From: Flavobacterium sp. MDT1-60
GTDB taxonomy: Bacteria > Bacteroidota > Bacteroidia > Flavobacteriales > Flavobacteriaceae
NCBI RefSeq assembly: GCF_014844035.1
Contig: NZ_CP062159.1
Span: forward strand, 3,100,001-3,164,000
DNA: 64,000 bases
Reading direction: 5' to 3'
Shown piece after piece: positions 17,895 to 27,400 of the stretch. A program made the translations under genes and the position numbers. Below the pieces are notes generated by a model, which did not search any database, was not told the DNA's origin, and worked only from the letters and a program-made list of their open reading frames with translations. Position 1 is the stretch's first letter. Each line of letters opens with the position of its first letter.

Positions 17895-18749
17895 ATGAAA
17901 TTAATACGTTTTGGAGCAATAGGAAAAGAAAAACCAGGAGTTTTAATTGGTGAAAAGAGATATGATGTTTCGTCAATTGTAACAGACTTTAACGAAAATT
18001 TTTTTGAAGAAAATGGCTTGGAGAAATTGCAAAAAGCATTAGATAGTAATCCAGCTTTACCTGAAGTTGATGCTAGTGTACGTTTAGGTTCTCCTGTGGC
18101 GAGACCTTCAAAAATAATCTGTATTGGACTAAATTACGTAGATCACTGCAAAGAAACCGGTGCGCCAATTCCGACGGAGCCAATCATCTTTTTTAAATCG
18201 ACTACTTCTTTATGTGGGCCAAATGACAATTTGATCATCCCAAAAAATAGTAAAAAAACAGACTGGGAAGTAGAACTGGCATTTGTGGTGGGTAAAAAAG
18301 CAAGTTATGTAGAAGAAGCGGAAGCTTTGGATTATGTTGCAGGTTATGCTCTGCTTAATGATTACAGTGAAAGAGCTTATCAGTTAGAGCGCGGTGGACA
18401 ATGGGCAAAAGGAAAAGGAAGCGATACATTCGCACCACTTGGGCCCTTTTTGGCGACTAAAGATGAAGTAAAAGATGTTGGTAATTTGTCGATGTGGCTG
18501 ACTGTAAATGGTAAAAAATACCAAGACAGTAATACATTGAATTTGGTTTTCAAAATTCCATTTTTACTACATTATTTAAGTCAGTTTATGACGTTGCTTC
18601 CTGGCGATATCATCAGTACAGGAACGCCTCCGGGAGTTGGTTTGGGAATAAAACCAGATCCAATTTATCTTAAAGCAGGTGATATTGTAGAATTGGGAAT
18701 TGAAGGTTTAGGAACCAGCAAACAAACTGCAGTAGCGTACAGTAAGTAA
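17895..18749 (+). CDS. FAH-family hydrolase, probable 2,4-diketo-3-deoxy-L-fuconate hydrolase
   Basis: 284 residues, cytoplasmic. The fumarylacetoacetate-hydrolase fold shows KIICIGLNYVDHCKETG, EPIIFFKS, the metal-site segment DWEVELAFVVGKKA, NDYSERAYQ, and the C-terminal LPGDIISTGTPPGVG. Family members cleave C-C bonds of diketo acids with a divalent metal. Placed after a UxaA-type dehydratase and an SDR, the expected reaction is 2,4-diketo-3-deoxy-L-fuconate to pyruvate plus lactate. L-fucose dehydrogenase and fuconolactonase, needed upstream, were not seen in the window. The GH20 gene follows after 32 bp. Confidence 0.85.
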   Translation: MKLIRFGAIGKEKPGVLIGEKRYDVSSIVTDFNENFFEENGLEKLQKALDSNPALPEVDASVRLGSPVARPSKIICIGLNYVDHCKETGAPIPTEPIIFFKSTTSLCGPNDNLIIPKNSKKTDWEVELAFVVGKKASYVEEAEALDYVAGYALLNDYSERAYQLERGGQWAKGKGSDTFAPLGPFLATKDEVKDVGNLSMWLTVNGKKYQDSNTLNLVFKIPFLLHYLSQFMTLLPGDIISTGTPPGVGLGIKPDPIYLKAGDIVELGIEGLGTSKQTAVAYSK

Positions 18750-18781
18750 TGAAATACAGTAGTAATTAATAAATAATAAAC

Positions 18782-20413
18782 ATGGTTAAGTCATTTTTCT
18801 ATTCACTTCTTTTGTGCACTACATTATCGTTTGCACAAGAAGTAAATATCATTCCGCAGCCTGTAAAAGTTGTGAGAAATGCAGGAAATTTTGTGATTAC
18901 TTCACAAACAAGTTTGGTTGTTACCAATAAAGAAGATAATGCTACGGCTGCTTTTCTGAATGGTTATTTATCTAATTATTATGGTTTTGTATTGCCAATT
19001 GCTAAAAAGGCAAATAAAAATTACATCAAATTAAGCAGTCAAAAGAATATTGAAGGCCTTAAAAGTGAAGGCTATACTTTTAAATCAGGTAAAAACGGTG
19101 TTGAAATTACTGGAAATGCTGCTATTGGTACTTTCTACGGAATGCAAACCCTTATTCAATTATTGCCCGTTGAAAAAAGTAAAAATCTCGCAATTGCAGC
19201 AGTAGAAGTGAAAGATGAGCCTCGTTTTGCTTACAGAGGAGCGATGTTGGATGTGGGACGCCATTATTTTCCTGTTGCATTTGTAAAAAAATATATTGAT
19301 TATCTGGCTTTGCACAAAATGAATTATTTTCATTGGCATCTAACGGAAGATCAGGGATGGAGAATCGAAATCAAAAAATATCCTAAGCTTACTGAAATAG
19401 GTTCTAAGAGAAATGGGAGCATTATTGGCAGCTATCCGGGTAAAGGAAGCGATAATACACCAGAGGGTGGTTTTTATACTCAGGAAGAAGTAAAAGATAT
19501 TGTTAAATATGCTTCAGACCGATTTATTACCGTAATTCCGGAAATTGAAATGCCGGGACATAGTAGTGCTGCTATTGCTGCTTATCCGGAGTTGAGCTGT
19601 TTTCCGAATGAGAAAACGCAACTTCCTGACAATATGATTTCAGCTAAGAGTAAGCAGGAAATGGCAAACGGAAGAATTAAAATTGTTCAGGAAACCTGGG
19701 GAGTTCACTCAGATGTTTATGTTCCAAGTGAATATACGTTTAAATTTTTGCAGGATGTTATTGATGAAATAGTGGTTTTATTTCCTTCAAAATACATTCA
19801 TGTTGGAGGTGATGAATCTCCTAAAGATGCCTGGAAAAGAAGCGAGTTTTGTCAGCAATTAATAAAAGAAAAAGGTTTGAAGGACGAGCATGGTCTTCAA
19901 AGTTATTTTATTCAGCGCATGGAAAAATATATTAATGGAAAAGGAAGAACCCTAATTGGCTGGGATGAAATATTAGAAGGAGGACTTGCTCCAAATGCCG
20001 TAGTAATGAGCTGGAGAGGCGAGGAAGGCGGAATTGCAGCTGCAAAAGAAAACCATCAGGTTATTATGACACCAGGCAGCCATGTTTATTTAGATCATTC
20101 TCAAACCAAAAATGAAAAAGAAGTTACTATTGGTGGCTATTTACCAATAGAAACAGTATATAGTTATGAACCAGTTCCTAAAGAATTAAATGAACAACAG
20201 GCAAAATACGTTTTAGGGGCTCAGGGAAATGTCTGGACAGAATATATGGCAAATCCTGCCAAAGTGGAGTATATGATATTTCCTCGTTTGAGTGCTTTGA
20301 GTGAAGTATTATGGTCTTCAAAAGAAAACAAAAACTGGTCTGGATTTCAAACGAAAATTGAAACCATGAAAAAACGATATACTATTTGGGGAGCAAACTA
20401 TTTCAAAGAGTAA
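18782..20413 (+). CDS. GH20 beta-N-acetylhexosaminidase, secreted
   Basis: 543 residues with a signal peptide (TTLSFAQ). The N-terminal GH20b domain (~20-140) is followed by the catalytic barrel with FAYRGAMLDVGRHYF, NYFHWHLTEDQGWR, PEIEMPGHSSAA, HVGGDESPKDAW (D344/E345, the substrate-assisted catalytic pair) and the LIGWDEILEGG segment. It removes terminal beta-linked GlcNAc or GalNAc. It is the last gene of the fucose operon, which ties GlcNAc trimming of N-glycan antennae to fucose use. A strong terminator follows 36 bp after the stop. Confidence 0.95.
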   Translation: MVKSFFYSLLLCTTLSFAQEVNIIPQPVKVVRNAGNFVITSQTSLVVTNKEDNATAAFLNGYLSNYYGFVLPIAKKANKNYIKLSSQKNIEGLKSEGYTFKSGKNGVEITGNAAIGTFYGMQTLIQLLPVEKSKNLAIAAVEVKDEPRFAYRGAMLDVGRHYFPVAFVKKYIDYLALHKMNYFHWHLTEDQGWRIEIKKYPKLTEIGSKRNGSIIGSYPGKGSDNTPEGGFYTQEEVKDIVKYASDRFITVIPEIEMPGHSSAAIAAYPELSCFPNEKTQLPDNMISAKSKQEMANGRIKIVQETWGVHSDVYVPSEYTFKFLQDVIDEIVVLFPSKYIHVGGDESPKDAWKRSEFCQQLIKEKGLKDEHGLQSYFIQRMEKYINGKGRTLIGWDEILEGGLAPNAVVMSWRGEEGGIAAAKENHQVIMTPGSHVYLDHSQTKNEKEVTIGGYLPIETVYSYEPVPKELNEQQAKYVLGAQGNVWTEYMANPAKVEYMIFPRLSALSEVLWSSKENKNWSGFQTKIETMKKRYTIWGANYFKE

Positions 20414-20448
20414 TAAGTTATTATTAAGAAAGAAAATCTTTAAAAAGA

Positions 20449-20479
20449 AAAACGAGGAACCTAAAGTTCCTCGTTTTTT
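20449..20479. terminator. Rho-independent terminator after GH20
   Basis: AAAACGAGGAAC (20449-20460), loop CTAAA, and GTTCCTCGTTTT followed by more T. A-run and T-run flanks make it usable from both sides of the convergent GH20/barrel-protein gap. Confidence 0.85.
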
Positions 20480-20521
20480 AATTATCCAAAAAGTAATTTA
20501 GATGCTGTGATGCTTATTTTT

Positions 20522-21370
20522 TTAACGCAAAGCATATCTTAATTTGATTCCGTAAGAAACCAATGTTAAATCAGAAGCAAGTGAGGAATCAAATATAGAA
20601 TTGTATCCCAACTGTACTGGCAGCTCAGGATTGTATTGAATCAGATTTTTATTTTCAGGTTTATCATAAATATTATTTAATCCATAATCTAAATAAACAC
20701 CAACGTATAATGAACTTCGTGTCCCTATTTTTTGTTTTAGACCAGTTTCAAAAGTAGCTGAATAAGATACATCAGTATCAAGATCCTGTTTATTTGTTCT
20801 GATATTGTCTGTACTTGCAAACCCGGCAAATGCGGGCGCAAACAATTCAATATTATATTGTGGATAATAGCCACTTGTAATCAGATTTTGGATTTTTGTT
20901 TCGTATGTCCCGTTTACCGCAAACCCAATCTTAGCTCCGGCAGCAAGATATAATTGTGAAGTTCCAGGCGTTTCATACTGAATACCAATGGGGATATTAA
21001 TATATCCTAAGTTTTGTTCTTCTCTCAAATTGGTAGCTCTGTATCGAAACTGAAAAGATTCGCTTTCAGCATCTGTGGTCATATATTGCCCATAAATATA
21101 TTGCGATTTAGAATCAGCGCTATAGGTTTGATATTCTACACCAATTCCCAAACTTACAGTTTCGCTTAAATAATAAGAATAACGAATTCCTGCACTAAAT
21201 CCATTTCCGTGAACTACTTCCCCTACAGACAAATAATCCAGATAGGAAAACGGACCACCTAAGGATATGGATAGTTCCTGTTTCTTATCCTGACCATAAC
21301 TATTCAGGTACATAATTAAAAGTGCCACTATAGTCAATGATTTTATAGAGTTGCTTATATTTTTTTTCAT
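20522..21370 (-). CDS. Outer-membrane beta-barrel protein (PorT/OmpA-barrel-like), function unknown
   Basis: 282 residues with a signal peptide (LNSYGQ). The rest alternates polar and aromatic residues in repeated strands (ISLGGPFSYLDYL, GIRYSYYLSETVSLGIGVEYQ, YINIPIGIQYETPG, LYLAAGAKIGFAVNG) and ends in LVSYGIKLRYAL. This is typical of the small outer-membrane barrels common in Bacteroidota. It lies 52 bp downstream of the giant SprB-repeat gene on the same strand, separated by a stem-loop at 21388-21414, and is the last gene of the block. A role in anchoring or presenting the giant protein is possible but unproven. Confidence 0.8.
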   Translation of the reverse strand: MKKNISNSIKSLTIVALLIMYLNSYGQDKKQELSISLGGPFSYLDYLSVGEVVHGNGFSAGIRYSYYLSETVSLGIGVEYQTYSADSKSQYIYGQYMTTDAESESFQFRYRATNLREEQNLGYINIPIGIQYETPGTSQLYLAAGAKIGFAVNGTYETKIQNLITSGYYPQYNIELFAPAFAGFASTDNIRTNKQDLDTDVSYSATFETGLKQKIGTRSSLYVGVYLDYGLNNIYDKPENKNLIQYNPELPVQLGYNSIFDSSLASDLTLVSYGIKLRYALR

Positions 21371-21387
21371 CTTAAAGTTAAATTATA

Positions 21388-21414
21388 CCAGTACTATTGT
21401 CATCATAGTACTGG
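21388..21414 (-). other. Intercistronic stem-loop between the giant gene and the barrel gene
   Basis: CCAGTACTA (21388-21396) and TAGTACTGG (21406-21414) form a perfect 9-bp stem with a 9-nt loop. It has no T tract on either strand, so RNA processing or stability is more likely than termination. Confidence 0.6.
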
Positions 21415-21422
21415 CAGATTAT

Positions 21423-24400
21423 TTATTTTACAATTACTTTGAATGATTTTTTGATGTTACCATATTCAAGAACAACAAGATACATATTGCTCTCTGTTAT
21501 TTCAGGTAATTGTATTTCAGTTTTGGCAGTAGATGACTGAACTGTTTTAATCAATTTACCAGAAACAGAGAAAAGTGTTATCTGCATGTTTTGTAATTCT
21601 TCTTCAGGAAAATCAGCTTCTATTGTTATGACCTTTCCTGCTTCAATTGGGTTAGGATAAAGTTTCGCCTGTAAAGAATTTTGCAATACAATAGTAGCGT
21701 CGCATGTTTGAAGTACTTTTCCGTCTTTAGTCGTCATTTTTACACTATACAGTGCTGAAGTATCTAATACAGAATTTGATTCATTTCCGGCAGAATAATA
21801 TTGACCAGTCCCAACTAATTGACCATTTTTAAACCATTGGTAAGAAACAAATTCATAACCGCCATTTGTTTGAGGGTTGTTGTTTACAAGTAAGACATTG
21901 TTAAACTTCTGCTTCACAATATCATAGAATGAAAATGGCTTTTCTACTTTAATAGTATAATTGGCTGTAGCAGTTCCATCTTGCGAAGTGATAGTCACGT
22001 TTTGGGTGTAAATCCCTGCCTTAGGAGTGGCAATTGTAAAACTGGCAGACGGTGTAATAGTAGCATTTGTCTGATTTACAATAGCGACATTAGGATTGTT
22101 TTCACCGCATGACATTACATAGGTAATATCTTTCGCAGGATTATTATAAACTTTGCTGCCAATAGTAATATTTTGAACCGTTATATCATTGTTTTTAATT
22201 ATCAAAAGTTGCGAAACATCTGCTGCCGGAAGATAATTTTGATTGCCATCCTGATGAGCCGTAATTAACAATTCTCCAGACCTTAACATATTAACCAAAC
22301 CAGTTGTCGAAACATTAGCTGGTGGAAGGGTAGAAGTGTAGGTAAAAGTGAAACGTACTGGTAAACCTGAATTAGTAGTTGCCTGTAAATTAAAGTTGTT
22401 GTTACTTCCAAGAATTCTTGGGGCCAAAGCTCCAAATATAATTTGTTGTGCCGCTTTTTTAATGGTAAGGTTTGCAGTCAGAATTACCGGTGAACAATTG
22501 GGTGTAGTCACAGATGGAGTTACCGTTGCTGTAATTGCATAAACGCCTGCATTAGTAGCACCGTTAGCTGTTCCAGTTGCAGGAACAGTAGTGTAGGCTA
22601 CAGTAGCTCCTGCAGGAAGGTTAGCCACTTGCAGCGTATGAAGATTACTATCAAAAGTATATTCAGCACTACTTAAAGTAACCTGATTTACAGGAGAAGC
22701 TACAACCTTAAGTGTTTGATTTTGAGTTGAAATATTGCCATTTCCATCATTAAAACTCCATGTAATAGTATAACTGCCTTCAGTTGTATAATTTAAAGGA
22801 TTTGATGTTGTACCATTTATAATTCCGGCACAATTATCTGTTGCTGTTGGCACAGGAATTTGAGATGATAAAATCGAACAATAGTTTGTGATTTCCGGAA
22901 GGCTGACTACATTAGGAATTGGTGCCGTTACATCTGGAGTTGTAATTAAGGTTACAGATTGTGTAACAGAACAATTATTAGCGTCAGTAATTGTTAATGT
23001 ATAATTACCTGCAATCAAGCCACTGATGTCTTTTGTTGTGCTTCCATTCGACCATAAATAGGCGTAAGGAGTAACACCGCCTGCTACATTGATACTTACA
23101 GCTCCATCGCTTAATCCATTACAAGAAATATTAGTTTGAGTTGCTATACTAGCAGTCAATGCAATAGGTTCAGTAATAGTGAAGCTTTGTGTAGCAGTAC
23201 AGTTGTTAGCATCTGTTACCGTTACTGTGTAAGTTCCTACTGAAAGACCAGAAGTTGTAGCGGCCGTTCCTCCTGAAGGTGACCATGCATAAGTATATGC
23301 TCCGCTTCCGCCTGTAACATTTACCGTTGCAGATCCATTGCTTCCTCCGTTACATGAAACATTCGTTTGAGCTCCACCAGAGGCAGTTAATTGAATTGGT
23401 TCTGTTATTACAAAACTTTGAGTTGCAGTACAACTATTGGCGTCCGTTACCGTTACGGTGTAAGTTCCTGCTGAAAGACCAGAAGCTGTAGCTGCACTTC
23501 CACCTGATGGAGACCATGCGTAAGTATATGCACTGGTTCCGCCACTTACAGCAACAGTTGCAGATCCGTTACTTCCCCCGTTACAAGAAACGTTGGTTTG
23601 CGCTCCAACAGAAGCAGTTAATTGAATTGGTTGTGTTATAAGGAAGCTTTGTGTTGCAGTACAACTGTTAGCATCTGTTACAGTTACTGAATAAGTTCCT
23701 GCTGAAAGTCCGGAAGCTGTTGTTGCAGTTCCTCCAGAAGGTGACCATGCATAAGTATATGCTCCGGTTCCACCTGTAACATTTACCGTTGCTGATCCAT
23801 TATTTCCTCCGTTGCACGAAATATTAGTCTGAGTACCTACAGAAGCAATTAATGTAGCAGGTTCAGTAATTGTAAAGTTTTTGGTTATACTACAAGTGTT
23901 TGCATCAGTAATTAAAACGCTATAGTTACCCGGAGCTAATCCGCTGGCTGTAGCAGCGTTTCCACCTGATGGTGACCATAGATAAGTATAAGTACCAGTT
24001 CCACCAGCTACGTTTACTGTTGCTGAACCATTATTTAGACCGTTACAAGTAACATTTGTTGATGTTGTTGAAGCTGTAAGTGCAGGCGGTTCCGTGATTG
24101 TAAAACTCTGTGTTTTTTGGCATAGGTTAGCGTCTGTAATAATTACCGTGTATGTCCCTGCGCTCAGTCCGGTCGCGGTTGCAGCAGTACCACCTGATGG
24201 AGACCATGAATAAGTATAGGCTCCCGCTCCGCCCGTTACTGAAACAGAAGCTGATCCATTAGTTCCTCCATTACAATTTACATTAGTTTGTGAAGGTGTA
24301 ACCACTATTGCAGTAGGTTGTGTAATTGTAAAGTTTTTTACGATTGAACAGCCGTTCGAAGAAGTTATGGTTACATTATAATTGCCGGCAGTAAGTCCGG

Positions 24401-27400
24401 TTGCTGTTGCTGCTGTTCCACCAGTAGGTGCCCATACATAAGTAAAAGGACCCGGAGCTCCGGCAGGTACTACGGTTGCTGTTCCTGTATTTGATCCATT
24501 ACATAAAACATTTGTTTGAGATGTAGTAGCTGTTAATGTATTTGTTGTAGTAATTGTAAAGTTTCTAGTGATTGTACAACCATTAGAATCAGTGATAAAG
24601 CAACTATAATTTCCTGCCAATAACCCTGTTGCTGTAGCAGCTGTTCCTCCGGAAGGTGCCCATGAATAATTATAAGGAGATGTTCCTCCTGATGGTGTAA
24701 CACTTGCCTGACCTCCAGCCACACAAGTTGCATTTGCCTGAGCTGTTGTAGCTGATAATACTGCAGGTTGATTAATTGTTAAGTTTTTAGTAAGTGTGCA
24801 TCCATTTGCATCTGTAATTAAACAGCTGTAGTTTCCTATTGCTAGTCCAGTTGCTGTAGCGGCTGTTCCTCCGGAAGGTGACCATAAATAAGTATATCCG
24901 GGTGTTCCGCCTGAAACGCTTACTGTTGCTGTTCCATTGGCTTGTCCATTACAAAGTAAATCGGTTTTAAATGCCATTGCTGTTAAAGCTGCAGGTTGGT
25001 TTATGGTAACCGTTGCTGTAGTTTGGCAAGAGTTAGCATCTGAAACAGTAACTGTATAAGTTCCTGCTGCAAGTCCCGTTGCAGTAGCTGCAGTTCCGCC
25101 AGATGGAGCCCATGAATAAGTATATCCTAATGTTCCTCCCGATACGTTTACAGTAGCTGAGCCATTAGTACCTCCATTACATGAAACATTTGTTTTTAAA
25201 GTTGTAGCTGAAAGTACTGCCGGTGTATTTATAGTAATATTTTTAACCAATGTACATCCATTAGCGTCTGTAATAGTACAGGTATAATTTCCTGCCGGTC
25301 TGCCCGAGATTGATGCACTAGTTCCTCCTAAAGGAGCCCATAAATATGTATATCCGGGTGTTCCTCCAGATACTGTTACGGAGGCAGATCCATTAGAACC
25401 TCCAAAACAACTAACTCCAGTGGATGCTGTAGTGGCAGATAAAACAGCTGCCGGCTGTGTGATGGTAAAACTTTGTGTTGTTGAGCACGTATTAGCATCT
25501 GTTACTGTCACGGTATAAGTTCCCGCTAATAATCCGGAAGCTGTTGCAGCAGTACCTCCGGATGGTGCCCATGAATAACTGTAAGAACCAGTTCCGCCAG
25601 TTACATTTACTGTTGCAGATCCAGTAGCTTCTCCACGACATCCTATATTAGTTTGTGCTGCTGGTGTTGCTATTAATGCACCAGGTTGGGTTATAGTAAA
25701 AGTTTTTGTTGTCTGACATAAATTAGCATCTTTAATAGTAACTGTATACGTTCCTGCGGTAAGTCCAGTTGCTGTAGCAGCTATACCTCCAGATGGAGAC
25801 CAGGAATAGGTATAAGCACCAGTTCCGCCTGTTACGTTTACTGTTGCAGATCCTGTTGCAGCTCCGTTACACAATATATTAGTTTGCGAACTTGTAACAG
25901 AAAGCACAGCAGGTTCAGTAACAATAAAGCTTTGCGTTGTTTGGCACAGATTGTTATCTGTTACTGTTACAGTATAAGTTCCTGCTGAAAGTCCCGTTGC
26001 AGTAGCTCCTGTACCACCAGATGGTGCCCATGAATAACTGTATGATGCAGTACCTCCGGTAGTCACAACAGTAGCTGTACCGTTAGCACCACCATTACAA
26101 CTTACATTGTTTATCGTTCCTTGCGATGCAACCAGCAGAGTTGGTTCTGTAATGGCGAAGTTTTGTATGATAGAACAAAGGTTACCATCACTTATCGTTA
26201 CTGTATAATTTCCTTGCGTAAGACCAGATGCAGTGGCAGTGGTTGCACCATTAGACCAAAGATAAATATAGGATCCGGTTCCGCCAGTAGGAGTAACCGT
26301 TGCTGAACCGTTACTACCGCCATTGCAACTTACATTTGTTTGTGATGGATTGGCAGTGATAACTGTAGGCTGCCCTATTAGAATATTATTTACAGTTGCA
26401 GTACATGAATTAGCATCTGTAATAGTTACACTATAAGTACCTGTTGAAAGTCCAGTAGCAGTAGCTGTCGTAGCTCCGTTAGACCATAAATAAGTATATC
26501 CTGGTGTTCCTCCCGATGCAATTACGGTCGCAGTCCCGTTAGTTCCTCCATTACAAGAAACAGAAGTAGTGCTTGGAGTTCCGGTAAGAACACTGGCAGG
26601 TTGGCCTACTACGATGTTATTTATAGTAATCGTACACAAATTAGCATCTGTAACTGTTACACTATAAGTTCCTGCAGTAAGTCCTGTTGCTGTAGCTCCT
26701 GTACCACCAGATGGTGCCCATGAATAGGTATATCCGGGAGTGCCTCCCGATGCAACTACTGAAGCTGTTCCGTTAGTTCCTCCAAAACAGGAGACTGCAG
26801 TTGTAGAAGGTGTTGCTGTTATATTTGTTGCAGGTTCTCCAACTATAATACCACTTATTGTTTTTGTGCAAGAATTGGCATCCGTAATAGTTACACTATA
26901 AGTTCCTGCAGTAAGTCCTGTTGCTGTTGCTCCTGTACCACCAGATGGTGACCATAAATAAGTATATCCGGGAGTACCACCTGTTGGAGCAATTGTAGCG
27001 ATTCCGTTTGAGCCGCCAAAACAGGAAACATTTGTTGCACTTGGAGTTCCGTCAAGGACAGCTGTTGGTCCTCCGACTATAATACCCGTTACAGTTTTCG
27101 TACATGCATTGGCATCTGTAATAGTAACGCTATAAGTTCCTGCTGTAAGTCCTGAAGCAGTAGCTCCTGTACCACCAGAAGGCGACCAAAGATAAGTATA
27201 TCCGGGAGTTCCTCCGGACGCTGTAATAGTAGCTGTACCATTAGTTCCGCCAAAGCATGAAACCGAAGTTGTAGAAGGAGTTCCGTTAAGTACCGGAGGT
27301 TGTGTTATGGTAAAGTTTCTTGTAATTTGAGTTGATTCACCATCAGTAATTGTTACCGTATAGGTTCCGGCAGCAAGTGAAGATGCCGTTGCAGCGCTAC

